Assembly: GCA_018806915.1 (NCBI GenBank)
Contig: JAGKQI010000078.1
Span: 372,001 to 436,000 of the forward strand
Direction: 5' to 3'
Source: Phytophthora colocasiae
Lineage: Eukaryota; Oomycota; Peronosporomycetes; Peronosporales; Peronosporaceae
Length of the DNA stretch: 64,000 bases
Part shown: positions 43,185 through 55,405 of the stretch, piece after piece
Numbering within the stretch: position 1 is the first letter of the stretch
Layout: the number at the start of each line of letters is the position of its first letter
Program-made: the position numbers and the translations under genes
Notes under the pieces: generated by a model
The model's database searches: none
The model's input: the letters and a program-made list of their open reading frames with translations, nothing else
What the model was told of the DNA's origin: nothing

Positions 43185-46100
43185 TGTTTGTTCGAAGGGT
43201 TGCCATTTAGACTAAAATAATAAACTCATACATTTTATACCTCTCATTTCACATATAATTAATTGTTGTATTTGTTGTATATTTGGTGGCTGTAGTACCA
43301 GGGAAACCTCAGTGATGGTAAAATCTATTGGATGCAGTGAGTAAACCTACGATAAGGGAAAACCTCACGCTGTCCTGTGACTCATTGGTAATGTGAAGTG
43401 GTATATATATGTACGGGATAATTCTTATATATTCAGTTTTATGCTAGTTCAGTTATCGATTGCATTCCTAGTTTTCGTCTTAGGCTACGGAACTGATGTT
43501 TGTCAAGTGACTTAGTAAAGATGTCTGCTACCATTGATTTGGTGTTGCAGTATACGACGCTGAATTCATGTCGCTCTACTTTTTCTTGAACAAAATGGTA
43601 TTGGATGTCGATGTGTTTCGATCGTCCGTGTAGTTCCGGGTTGCTAGCAATTTTGATGCAGCTTTAATTGTCCTCCATGATGACAGTTGGTTTACTTGTC
43701 GCAAAACCAAGCTCTTTCAGTAACAGCTTGAGGAAGATCACCTCTTGCATGCAATGGCACAGTGCGATGTACTCAGCCTCTGTTTAATCGAGTACAACCG
43801 TATGGTGCTTCCTCGAAAGCCATGAAATCGGACTTGCTCCGATCATGGTGACATACCCACCAACTGACCTTCGAGTGTCAGAGCAATTAGCATAGTCGGA
43901 GTCTGTGTAGGCCGTGAGATGATCAGCCAGGTTACTAGCATCAAGCGACGTCGATCCACCGAGTAGCAAACCGTGCTTAGTTGTACCAGATAGATATTTT
44001 AGACCTCTTACTACAGCTTTCCAGTGCTCCTTTCCAGGGTTCACTAAGAATTGGCTGACTTCGCGCATGTAGTATGCTAGATCTGGGCGAGTGCCGACCA
44101 TGAGATACATGAGACTGCCTACTACTTCTCTGTATGGGATGCCTTTCATAGCCTCCCTCTCTTCTTGGGTCTGAGGCTCCATAGCTTTTGTAAGCTTGAT
44201 GCTGCGGTCTGAGGGCGTCGCAATAGAGTACGAAACAAGATGTTTGAACTTCTCGAGGACATTTGTAGCATACGTTTGCTGGTGAATAAAGATTGTTCGG
44301 GCTTTACGGTTCCGTCCAATGGACCAGCCGAGAATGTACTTCACCTCCCCTAAATCTGTCATTGAAAATCTCGTTTCAGGGCCGGTTTAATGCGGCATAC
44401 GAGGCTAACAGTGGGTGCTATGATAAGCAGGTCGTCCACATAGACAGCTATGTAGCATACTTGGCCATCAAAGGTTGCCATAAAGACGCAGCTGTCTTTT
44501 ATCAATTTGTGAAAGCCGAGGCGCTAAAGGAAGGAGTACAGTGTCTGATACCAAATACGAGGTGCTTGTTTAAGGCCGTAAAGGCTCTTTAGGAGTTTGC
44601 AGACAAGGTGCTCTTGGCCAGCAGCAGCAAAACCTTCGGGCTGGGCCATGTAGATTTCTTCCGAGAGGAAGCCATTTAAGAAGGCTGTCTTCACATCCAT
44701 CTGATGGACCTCGTAGTCTAGTAATGCTGCTATGACCAGGAGGAGGCGTAGGACCTCCATCCTGATAACAGGAGAGACGATCTCGGTGTAGTCAATGCCA
44801 TATTGCTGTATAAAGCCTTTAATAACTAGGGCGTGCCTTAAACCGGTCGATTTCACCCGAGCTCTGTGTACTTCACAACGAAGACCCACCGGTTTTGGAG
44901 AACACGGCGGTCTTTGGGTGGTGGGACTAGGACCCACGTTTCATTGTTCGTGAGTGACGCAAATTCAGATTCCTCAGCAATTCGCCATTGTCTAGCATAA
45001 GACGATTTCATGGCTGCTTTGTAGGACTTAAGCTCAGGCACATACCGAATAGCAAGCAGACTAAGAGTTTGAGTTGTACGTTCATCGTTTTCTCGAGTAT
45101 CCTCCTCTGACGTCAGCTCTGTAAGGTTGACTGCTTCCTCGTATCGAGGACGTTTAGCAGGGGACTGTGGAGGTGTTGAAGACGTCTCCGTCACAAAAGA
45201 GTAGATGATTTCGCCTCGGTCATTAGCATCAGTGGCATTGCTCAGCGGAGTCGGCGTCGCTGCAGGTGTTATATGGGGTGGGACAGCAGGTCCGACCTTC
45301 GGGGGACGGCTTGATCCGACCCTTGGGGATTGGCTGGTTTGAATATTGGACGTGGGACTATCACCAGACGGAGCAGTATCAACCAGATGAGTAGGTATCG
45401 GCAATGGATCGGGTGTGTCGTCGATATCCTCAAGAGTTGGAAAGCTGTCTTCCTGAAAGACGACGTCACGGCTGTAAACAATGGCCTTCGTCAAAACGTC
45501 CATGAGAGCGATACCCTTTGTGACTAGGAATGCCTAGATATAGACATAAGCTTTGCTCGTGCTTCTAGCTTATCCCTGTAGATGTTATTGATGTGCGCGT
45601 ATGCAGCACACGCAAACACCTTTCAGGTATTGCACACTCGGTTTTGCGATTGTACCATAGCTCATAGGGACTGCAAGTGTAGGTATTCTCACTCGGTGTC
45701 ATGTTAAGTGAGTGTAGTCACGTGACTGACACATTCTGCCCAGAGCAGGTTTGGGTAGTTTGGCATCAAGTAGGAGGGCACGTACACATTCCATAATCGT
45801 GCGCATGCGCCGCTCAGCAACACCGTTTTGCTGTGGTGTGTAAGCGTTCGTAAATTGCGCATGAGTTCCGTATCGTTTAAAAATTGCGGCCTAGCTTCTC
45901 GTACTCCTTTGCATTATCAGCTTGAAAGACCTGAACATCCAAGTCCGGGGTAGGACCTGGATATTCTAGGGTGTGCACATCAGAGCGGAAGATGTTTAAG
46001 GCTTTCATTCGGAAGTCTTCGTAGCAAGAGTAAAGTTGGCTCCGAGTCTTAATAGGGTACGCAAACATGTATCGCGTAAAGTCATCAATGAAGATGACAA

Positions 46101-47853
46101 AGTAGCGACAACCGCTGAGACTAAAAACGGGTAATGGTCCACAGATATCAGAATGTACTTTGTGCAACGGCATTGAAGCACGTTCAACACGTCTATTGGA
46201 GGGAAATGCAGCGCGGTGTGACTTTGCGTAAGGTCATGCAGAACAAAAGAAATTGTCCTTAGGAACGCTGGTGTTGGCATCAAGTCCGTGGAGGGCTTGG
46301 TCCTTAGTGAGCGCCTGTAAGACACGAATATTAGGATGGCCGAGTCTTTTGTGCAAGAGCATAATAGCAGTGGACTTACCAGACGTAGCCACTTGGGCTT
46401 CTTGCTTCTGGATCGGCGTGGCCGTAAACTGGTACAGCTTCACAGTGGTTGACTACTTCGCCTTGAGGTTGAAGCGGTGGTCGGTCTGAACCGTGCACAC
46501 GGCTCGCTGGAACGTGAAACATAAGTCGTTTTCCACAGCGGCAGCAACGGACAGCAGGTTGTAGTGAAGCTGCGGTGCGTAAAGTACGTCACGCAGCGTC
46601 AGCTGTCGCTGACCTCCCTTAGAATCGGTCACCTGAAGGACGACATCACCTGTGCCTTCAATGGGTATCTTAGATTTCCCACCTACTGTAATTGTGCCAG
46701 TAGCAGGAGTCTTGGAAACGAACCACTCGGCATGCTGGGTGACGTGGCTAGTGCAACCCGAGTCGACCGTCCAGCTGGAGTCGAAGGTGGTTGATGCTTG
46801 AGCCGTTAGGCTGATAGCGGGCAGAACAGGCTTCGCCACTGTCACGACAGCGATGCGTGCTTCTTCACGGCGGGACTGATCGTATCCACCTTCATCCCGA
46901 CAAGATTGCTGATTTCCCTTGCTATTGTTGTCGCTGTTGTTGCCACCCCGACCGCCGTTGGTCCGACCTCGACCGCCTGTCTTCCAGGATCCACGTCCAC
47001 GACCGGAGTTGTTCCCACGTCGTTCGTAGGGGTGGGACCGGTTAGAGTTCCCACCGCGGAACTCAAAATTCGCAGGCAGGACAGTTCCTGCCTTCACAGT
47101 ACCATCCCGAAGGTCTTTTTGCAGCCCTCGACATTGCCGAATATCATGGCGAGGCTTCTGGCAGTAGCTGCAGATCTGGCTGTCGATCTCCGTACGTACC
47201 GGGGCTTGGGCTGGAGCGCTCTCCCTTGGTAGTACGGCTTTCAGGGGTACCCTTCGCCAGAGTGTAACGCGTCTCAGCCTCCATTTTGCGGATCTTGTCC
47301 TCGATGCTCGTCTTGAGCTCGTCATACGGGATATACTTCCGGTTACCTTTCCAAATGCGCAGGTCGTCCTTCCAGGACGCTGGCATAGAGTGGAACAGGT
47401 AGACAGACTTTTGTCCGTCAATGAGGACCGATTCGGTCGCCTTGGACGCGGCTCGCATCGCGTCTTCGAGGATGAGAAAGAACTCGTTCACGTCGCTCCC
47501 TTCCTCGTACTTGGTTTCTATTACAGCGAATAAGAGAGAGTTGAGTCCTGAATTTGAAGGCAGTTTTGAATCGCACTTTACTCGCGCCTTTCCGGGGGCG
47601 GTGACTTTTCTCGGTAGACTCAAGGTTCGTACCCAAATTGCAGTTCAAAATGGAAGCGCGATAAGAGCAAATTGAATTTGAATTTGATGTCCTACAAACA
47701 CTCTACATTACAAACACTCTAAAATTTTTGTCACGCTCAACAAGCTGCTATCCTAGTCCTCACCGTCAAGTCCACGGCGCGCATCAACGACATACGTCCG
47801 GTAAGGCAGCGTCTGCAGTACGGATACTGTTGGCGGGCTACAGAACGAACGAT

Positions 47854-49320
47854 ATGTGTTCCTATAGGACTGCTATCGAGCAGGAGGACTACGAAAAGGC
47901 CGTGGCGTTCCTGAAGGCGGCGCGAGTGCAGCTGCTAACCAACTGTATGCTACTTGTCAACAGATCGATCAAGGCCATGCGGAACGTCGACATACACGAC
48001 ATAACTGTGGATGCGCTCCCTGCGGACAGGGAACAATACGCTGCCTGCGTGATGAAATACCTGCTTCGGCGAGTTTCCCCGCTTAGAGCAATCGTTCTGG
48101 CGCTTCAGTGGAGCAACAACCGCGTCATTCGCAGCAAAGACGCGGGTAAGTTTTTACTTCTTATCAGACGGCTTGGAAGGCGCGGAGCGTGGGAATTAGC
48201 GCTTTCTCTGGGCTATTTTCTTCACCGAGATCTGCCGGTGTTGCCTATGATCGCGTTTGACTTGAACGAGATGTCAGACACCGACTGCCGGAAGCGATTT
48301 CGGTTCGATCACGACGGGATCAAGCGACTCGTGGTTTTGCTGCAGATTCCAGCTGTACTCATCACACCATACCACGGCGACAGATTCTCCGCTGTGGAAG
48401 GTAAAGTATCGAGTTGATTCCCTGTGATACAACAACTAAATGATGTGCTAGGCTTGTGTCTCTTGCTCGAGCGTTTAAGTTACCCACGAAGTTACGCAGA
48501 CATGAAAACTCGATACGATCGCTTTCAGCCAGCACTTAGTCGAATGACCACCTACATGATTCATCTGGTGCTTGGAGCTGCTAAGCATCAAATCATGTTC
48601 TCTCAGACAACAACACCACAGCGACTACAGTCTTACGCTGATGCATTCTGGCGTCGTCAAGTTCCGCGCCAGCTTAGAGTTTGGAGCATTATCGATGTTA
48701 AGAAGGTAGCAAATTGCCGCCCGACACACGATCAGGAAGCCCAGTTTAGTGGACACAAGAAATATCAGTGCTTCAAGTACCAAACGCTGGAGGGTCCCGA
48801 TGGTAAGAGCACATATATTACTTTTTTCATCAATTTACCCACTCTATCTTTTCTAGGGCTGATTCTCCACTGCTACAGGAGCGAGGATGGACGCAGAGGC
48901 GACGGCTTCATACTCCGCTCATCAAATTTGCTTCCATTTTTAAATGCAAACGATGATATCATGGAGAACCAGTATCTCGTGTTTGGAGACTCGGCATACC
49001 CGAACAACAATGTGATGATGTCAATGTTCCGCGGTCGAAATCTACCACCATGGGCGGCAGCATTTAACGAGAGGATGGCACACGTGAGAACATCAGTGGA
49101 GTGGGGGTACGCACAAGTGACTCAAAATTTTGCTTTTGTTGATTGGGAACGTCAACTACGAATCGAAGCCATGCCGGTCGAAGCCTTTTGGCTGTTGGCG
49201 GTGTTTTTCACGAACTGTCTTACCTGTCACTGGGGACGCAATCAGATTTCTGACTTTTTCTGCTGCGCTCCACCATCGCTTGAGGAGTATCTGGAAACGG
49301 TGCATGTGAACCTGGAGTGA
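47854..49320 (+). CDS. Harbinger DDE transposase (three exons, apparently intact)
   Basis: Exons 47854-48400, 48452-48802 and 48857-49320 give 453 residues. The introns are 51 and 54 bp, each with a GGTAA donor and CTAG acceptor, and both are in phase 1. After splicing, the first junction reads VEGLCLLLERLSYP and the second PDGLILHCY, both typical Harbinger contexts. The DDE core is complete: IIDVKKVANCRP (D), VFGDSAYPN (D), and RTSVEWGYAQV (E), with GHKKYQCFKYQ between. Start: the first ATG in the open frame (47854); an upstream non-ATG extension is possible. No stops or frameshifts are seen. It converges with the accessory gene, 21 bp apart. Confidence 0.82.
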
Positions 49321-49341
49321 TGATGTCTGTAGCGAAGACAC

Positions 49342-50764
49342 TTAGTCGCCCGTGCGGGTTTTCAGCAAGACCTCAAGTTCCTTAAATTTCAGCTTCCAGA
49401 GTTTTTCAGACTCACTGCGCTTGTGCTCCATTTTCATTTGAAACTCTTTTTGTCTCATCTCCATTTCTTGGCGCTTCAGTTTGTTCGACTCCTTCATTTC
49501 TTCCAGGGTCGTTTCGAGTTGCTGACGCTGGAGCTCTAGCTCTTCCTTGCGGATATCAAGGTTCGCAAGAAATTGCTCTTTCTCCAACTCGAGGCGCTGT
49601 GCGTCAAGTTTAGATGACTGCTCTCGGTCTTCCGCTAGCATTTTTTCAATCCGGAGTTCATGCCTGGGGTTTCTACGTTTGCGCTTGGTAGCACGGCTAC
49701 CGACATCTTCATCGGTGTCCTCTTTGCAAAAGAAAAAAAAGATATTATCGTGGGTGGCTAGAAAAACATTGCAGTTATATAAAATCATCTTACCTTCCAC
49801 TGTACCAAAATCCGTTAGGTTGGCAGCTCTTCCACCAACCTCAGTCACTGCTTCGCCAATCATGGCCCGAGCTACATTTTCACGGTGTCGAAGGCCTCCC
49901 TCTCTCAGCTCTTCTTCTCGTTGTCGTTTGGAAGCAGTAATATTTCTAGCGAGTTCAAAATCTTGCTGCTCTTCGAGCATATCCGAGACCAGTTCATGTA
50001 TACGTTTCTGTACCAAGTAGAACTACGTTAGTATCGAATTTCATGATTGAAAAAGCACTTGCCTGCGTGGGGGAGAGATCGTTGTGGCGTTCCTGTCCGG
50101 TCTCCGCATCCCGAGTGTTTTCGCCGGTCTTGTGAGCTTTTAGCATTGTGTTGACCCAGTTTACCATAATTCGCTCATGAGCCTTGTAACCCCATGTCGT
50201 CTTAAGGTATTCCACAGCTGCTGTAAGTCGGGTACCATGCTGGCCATGTGGTGCTACATGCACTTCATTAGCGCGGTAACTGTCAAGAACTGCTTCCTGT
50301 GCCTCATAGTTCGTAGACTAGTTCCTAATCGCCACAACAGGCCGAGCTATGTTCACCAACTGCTGAGCGTTTCTGCGTTGCTGTGCAGGGGCTTGGGCAG
50401 CTTGGTCGCGTCCTTGAAGACGCCCTACAGCTTCTGGATCATGCACAGCAGTTGGCGCTACATCGACTCGATTTGGTTGAAACTCGTGTGCTTCCGTATT
50501 AGGTGCAGGCACCGACGAGTGGCTCGTTTCTCGATAACCAGTTCGGACGCTTGCTGAGCGTAACACTTGTCCAAGTGTCCGCGGTGGGGGGAGTCTTCCT
50601 CGGGGCCCAGAGAGTGTGGGGACAAAACCTGAAGCTGCACTCCGTGGTCTTGAATTCGATGCAGGTTCAGGGCTACAGTCCTCCGTCTTGTGTTCTTCAG
50701 CTTCATCGTCGGAGTCTCCGAGAAGGTATCTCAGCCTGTTGAGCTGACTGACTCTGTCTGCCAT
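49342..50764 (-). CDS. Harbinger accessory (second) protein, coiled coil, four exons including a GC-AG intron
   Basis: Minus-strand exons 50764-50357, 50296-50063, 50007-49794 and 49721-49342 join in frame to 411 residues. The introns are 60, 55 and 72 bp. The second intron has a GCAAGT donor instead of GT. The N-terminus is acidic (LLGDSDDEAEEHK), then Pro/Arg-rich. The second exon holds a helical region (LTAAVEYLKTTWGYKAHERIMVNW) in the place where Harbinger partner proteins have their DNA-binding domain. A basic patch (ATKRKRRNPRHELR) precedes a long charged coiled coil to the end. The start MADRVSQ is chosen at 50764. Such proteins help nuclear import and target binding of the transposase in other Harbingers. 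Confidence 0.72.
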
Positions 50765-51669
50765 GACCACAGGAGATGAAGCCCCGCGCACGCCTTGTCT
50801 GGAGCAATTCGTTGTAGTGCTCAAGCTCATTCCGCAGTGCGGAATCCGCACTTACCCCGTGTGACGCGCCGCGGTGACGCGCCTTTTCCCGCCCTTTCCG
50901 GCTGCATTTTGAGTCAAAATGAATGAATCGAATCCGTACTTTGCACTGCAGCAATTTGGGATTTTTCAGTTCAAAATGTAACAGACGCGCCTGGCGCCGC
51001 GGCGCTAAGTTCGCACGCACTTTTTATTGTACTTTTTGGCTTCAAACTCAAAATTCAAAGTCTCTCTTATTCGCTCTATTAGGAAGTGCAGAATATACAA
51101 TGTAGTACGGGTCGCCATGGAACGCGGCACCCTCGTACTTCTTGCAGATGGCTTGGAAGATGTCGTAGGCCGTGGTGAGGTTTTTGACCAGACGTATGTG
51201 CGTGTCATCCATCGTCTTCATCAGGAATGCCTTGGTCTGCGCCTCCATGCGGCGGAGGCGGCGGGAAGACAGTGGCACGCGCTTTTCCTTAGCAGCCCGA
51301 CGCTGCGACTTGCGCTGCGAAAACGGGCGTACCGGGGAGGGTGGCTTGGGCTTCACACTGGTCTTGGTATCGTCATCACCGCCGGACGCATCTTCGCCAG
51401 AGCTTGGCTCGTAGTCGACGGCTTGCAAGTCATAATCGGCTGGCGAGGAGACCGTAGGGACGCCGTCGGCAGAGTCGGACATATCGCTGTCGGACGAATC
51501 TTCGTTATCGTCGTCACTGCTTAACCCGTCGTAGCCCTTCTTCGTGACGAACCCGAGCAGGTGCTTGCCATCAAGTGATGCCGTCCCTCGGGCCTTCCAC
51601 ACGTCGTAGTTACTTGAGCCGGAAAGTCGGGGGAAGTCGTCACTTGAGGCTAGGCTGGGACTCATAACC

Positions 51670-51926
51670 TGTTGCTGGGGTAGACTTTAGCGCTTGGTAG
51701 AAGGACGTTGTAGAGATGCTGTAAAAGAATAAGTAAGATTAATTTGCTTAGAACCGCTGAGGTTCATTAGATTCTAGTATCAAGTAGCCAAAGTTCCTGT
51801 GTAGAACTTCAGCTACCAGTCATTTACTTTACATGTATTACATATTGGAGTCACAAGTACCGTGTCCCTTCAGTATGAGATTGTAGAGGGAACGGTGAGG
51901 TTGCTCAGACGAGCCTAACCCCAACA
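51670..51926 (-). repeat. Copia LTR (5'), unit B
   Basis: 257 bp. It shares the right-LTR variants with 21252-21508 and is followed by the same GGTTATGAGTCCC primer-binding site on the minus strand (51653-51669), overlapping the gag ATG. Confidence 0.95.
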
Positions 51927-51931
51927 GCATC

Positions 51932-52130
51932 TACATGTAGTGACAGCAGAAGATCGAGAAGGTTTGGCAACGTTTTTAGACTTTGTGATCGCGTTGACAA
52001 GTCGTATCTATTGCGAGTTCTCGAGTGCCAAAAGTTTGGACCAAAGTTCCGTTCGTGGATTCGCTTACTGTATGTGGACTCCGAATGTTCGTTGATGATT
52101 AACACCTTCGTTCCGAACGGTACTTGCCCC
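51932..52130 (+). pseudogene. LINE reverse-transcriptase fragment, unit B
   Basis: Same fragment as 21514-21716, including the frame slip before DRVDKSYLL. A few substitutions separate the two. Confidence 0.6.
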
Positions 52131-52415
52131 AGGCGGGTAAGCGCATGTCGTAAGATACGCCATAACAAGTCACTAGATATTTGTATGAGCCATCTGTTTC
52201 GCTTGCGGGAAGATGAATAAATTATCAACAGGTTTTCCGGTCAATGTCGTAACTCATACCGCATTGTGATAGAGTAATGGTGGCTCAATGTCGTAACTGA
52301 CTCGTTTTGTAGTAAACAGCTGATCAGGGACATGCACTTCTACATAACTCATTCCCCAGAAAACGCGCAAATGCAGGTACGTTGGCTCAACAGACAACGT
52401 ATCAAATCTAACCAA

Positions 52416-53878
52416 CTGGACGAGTGTAGAAAATTTGCCAGCGGTGGAACCTGCTGTCCAGCCATTGCTTCTTAAAGTACGCAGTGAAGTTCGAGAGCCT
52501 CGTGTCTTCCTCTCAGCCAGACAAAAGCATCGCCTTCTTTTCAGCATACGCGCCCGCAGTAGCAGTAAAGTGCAGGTCAGCAATGTCGCGCATTACTCGA
52601 GCAGCAAGCAAAGGCTCCAGTGCACGTGTCTTTTCATGAACCTTTGCCAGCACGTGAAAGTAGCACATCAAGCCAATCGGTTTGGCTCCTTCAATAGAGG
52701 TGGAGAAAACTTCTTTGACGCCATTCAGTTGAGCTTCGTCCGCATCAACCATGACGAAACGAGGTGCGAGGTCATGTCCAGTCACAGATCGGAATACTCG
52801 TTTCAGCGCTGACAGACCTTCTACGTATTGAACCTTCGTCCGTTGTGAAGAGATGAACACAGCGAGGAGATGGAAAGATCTCATGCAGTCGGAAATCCCG
52901 ACAACAATAACAGGATAGTTGACCTGATTGAGCTTGAATGTGGCATCCACGTGTAAGACGTGAGCTGCTGGCACTTGATCACATCGTTGCATCAATTTCT
53001 TCGAGGAGAGCCCCACAACAAACGGATCCGTGTCGGTGCCAGTGCCTATAACCGGACGGCAATCCACATCCGTATTCCACGTGAAAGTGAAGCCTTCAGA
53101 CAAATCTTCTTGGCCCGTAAAGCCCCTCTCTCGGACTAAGTTGGACACATCGTCCCAGAAGTCACTGCCGCCTAAGTGGGCAGCGCGATAATGATGAACA
53201 AAGCGCTGTACCACAGCGAGAGCTGGCAAGCTGCCCTGGTTAAGGTTGAAGCGGCGGAGATGTGCTTTTCGAATCTTCATGGGGCGGTGGTTGTGCGCCG
53301 CCATTTCCCTGGCAACCGCGTTCATTGGCTCCGACAGCCGGATGCGCCTCTCCGGCCGGCGAGGGGATTCATGGGCGCCAACCTCCCACACAGACATGAT
53401 GTTCAACACAGAACAGTGCTGGGATTTCCCTCTCCACTTGCAGCGAGTGTACGGGATGTCGTTGGCGGACGCCTCGCAGGAGCAGCGAAGCAGCCGCACC
53501 CTCATGTTGCGCGGATCTGGAGCCGCACACAGAATGCATGGCGCAACATCGCTTTTCATGACAGCGGTAGCTTTGAACGTATCGAGCAGTAGGTTCGCGT
53601 CGTTGAGTGACAGGCTTTGGGCAAGGAGCATCCAGTCTAGTCGGCGAGGCATTCTTGGGCTTAGTAGGCGAGCAGGCGTGTGGGGGCTTGGGTGCGGGTC
53701 CGTAGACTCAATAGGAACGTAGGCAAAAGCCAAGTGGTTAGCTGTGGTGAATCGTACCGTGCTTCTAGAATGATTGGCTGTGGGCACTTGCAAATTTAGG
53801 TGACGCTGTCACATGTTTCAGTAAAAATATGCTTATTTCAATGCTACTGGTACTGTTTGTATACAATTCGTAGATTTT
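52416..53878 (-). pseudogene. MULE transposase 5' part, inverted in unit B
   Basis: Exact counterpart of unit A 21997-23457 but in opposite orientation. The transposase N-terminal and catalytic DD part (HVDATFKLN, VMVDADEAQLNGV, CYFHVLAKV) reads on the minus strand from an ATG at about 53652 (MPRRLDW) to the shared TGA at 52513. Its 3' remainder stays on the plus strand beyond 53880. The gene is therefore split into two diverging pieces. Confidence 0.92.
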
Positions 53879-53879
53879 G

Positions 53880-55405
53880 GCTTCGCCACTACAAATAACC
53901 CCGTCGAGCAGTACAACAGAGCCCTGAAGCGAGACTATACCTTGCACTCGCGCCTAAAAATGGGTGCACTGATAGAGCAACTGCTACAGTGCTGCCGCAC
54001 GGAAAGTTTGAAGGAGAAACCATTCGCCACAGAAGTCACCGCTTCTCCTGTCCTCGTACGACGTGCCCGTGAACTTGAGCGAGCTCACAAGATACGCAAG
54101 CTTGTCTCAGGCCGATCTCGAGTGGCGTTTTTGCTTAACCCCTTAGTTCCCGCATGTTGGACTGCTCAACATAAGGGGTGTATTGTTTTTTTTGGACATC
54201 TATGTTATGTTGGAGGACCAACATAATAGAATTCTATACTCGATTTTTGTATTGAGCACATCCTAAGATAGCTGCATACTGAATACAAGGTGACACTATT
54301 GGTTTAAGACGATCCATTGCACAGGACTCGGGATTTCAGATTACGGAAGCACGCCATCCACTTTTATTATGTTCCGCCATCACCGGAAGATAAACAATTT
54401 GAGTGCGATCAAGCACTTCAAGCTCTGATGGAGCAACTTCTGGCGCTGGATTCTACTGAGACTTTCGATACTATCGCGAAAGCTACTCGAGCTGAGGTCC
54501 TAACGGTAGCAAGATCGACCAACAGTTGCGCTGGGGGAGGATCCGGACAAAGTAGATCCAGAAAGCGGACGAAAGCGCCGCCACCGTTCCTGCAAAGTGT
54601 GTGCTCTCTTCAAGGTCAAATCGAGGAAATACACGAAGTATTTCTGTCTCGAATGCTCTACTGGAAATCGCCGAAAGTATCTCTGCAATGTAGCTCGTGA
54701 AGGACAAGACAAATGCGTAGGAAGCTTTTCTTCTAAGTGATTTTGGTTTTCATTCACAACTGGCGTGTGTTTCAGAAACACGGCTCCATATAAACAGGAC
54801 ACTTCTTATGTTCCCGGTCATCTTACTATCGATCTTGACTACAATCGAGCCAACATATAAAGCTCGTAAGTTGTATCGCCATTTCTTTTTACAGGATGAA
54901 TCCTGCACCTTCCACTGGACGAATTCTGTGACATACAAACATCCATATAAATAACTGTTGGTCCTCCAACTTAAGGACGAAATATACCCCCGTGATTCCG
55001 GCTGGGAAGTAAGGGGTTAATGACGCGCCTACAACATTAAAAGATCATGTGTACGTGGCGTCAGAGCTTTGCGATCGAGTGTATGACCCGCTAGCCCGTC
55101 GCACCAACGAAGCATTACCTGTCACGTCCCGCCTCAGCGTTCAGACAGCGCGTGCCGAAGTGCGCGGTATGCCAGGTGAAGGCTGGTGTGTCGATGTGCT
55201 GCGTCATCATTGCCCTTGCGACTATCATCTAAAGTTTGGTGTGTGCGCACACCTTGTGTTCGCTCTGCATGTGCGAGGGCTGCTTGACCTCTCGAAGCGT
55301 AAGAAGCTGGCCTATCGTGGTGCCAACAAGGTGCTTCGTGCTCAAAGCCAGCGTCAACTAGCAGGAAGGCCTAACAGCAACAGCACGGCTTTATACAGAG
55401 ATTAA
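53880..55405 (+). pseudogene. MULE transposase 3' part, unit B, with piggyBac derivative
   Basis: Begins at TTNNPVEQYNRALKRD (the catalytic E region), continues to the TTAA at 54135-54138, and resumes after 55017-55020 with the SWIM finger CPCDYHLKFGVCAH (near 55213), ending at 55405. Codon phase is kept across the insertion as in unit A. Confidence 0.9.
54139..55016 (+). mobile_element. Non-autonomous piggyBac derivative (878 bp), unit B
   Basis: Same length, site, TTAA flanks and terminal repeats as 23717-24594, with only scattered substitutions. It was present before duplication. Confidence 0.9.

Larger units (their letters stand above)
47524..51076. mobile_element. PIF/Harbinger DNA transposon (3,553 bp), unit B only
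   Basis: The ends are CAGCGAATAAGAGAG on the left and, in reverse complement, GAGCGAATAAGAGAG on the right. Both are flanked by TATTA (47519-47523, 51077-51081), and the interrupted Copia gag reads across with one copy. The subterminal GAATTTGAAG / GAGTTTGAAG motifs also mirror each other. Two convergent genes lie inside, a DDE transposase (plus) and an accessory protein (minus), the usual Harbinger pair. Unit A is uninterrupted here (near 20667). Confidence 0.9.
43439..51665 (-). pseudogene. Copia gag-pol polyprotein, unit B, interrupted by Harbinger
   Basis: Gag begins at ATG 51663-51665. The frame is cut at about 51081 by the Harbinger and resumes at 47518. An 11-bp deletion near 47216, relative to unit A, shifts gag before the CCHC knuckle. 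Further breaks relative to unit A occur in integrase (for example near 45510-45730 and 45885), RT (near 44830-44865) and RNase H (a stop near 43784). Domain order and motifs are otherwise as in unit A, and the shared TGA in the integrase zinc region is present near 46240. Confidence 0.9.
41738..51926 (-). mobile_element. Ty1/Copia retrotransposon, unit B copy, carrying a Harbinger
   Basis: Orthologous to the unit A element: LTRs at 41738-41994 and 51670-51926, the same GCATC duplication (41733-41737 and 51927-51931), and the same pol on the minus strand. It lacks the unit A 1.3-kb insert but contains a 3.55-kb Harbinger in gag. The shared insertion site shows that the Copia was in place before the unit duplicated. 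Confidence 0.95.
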
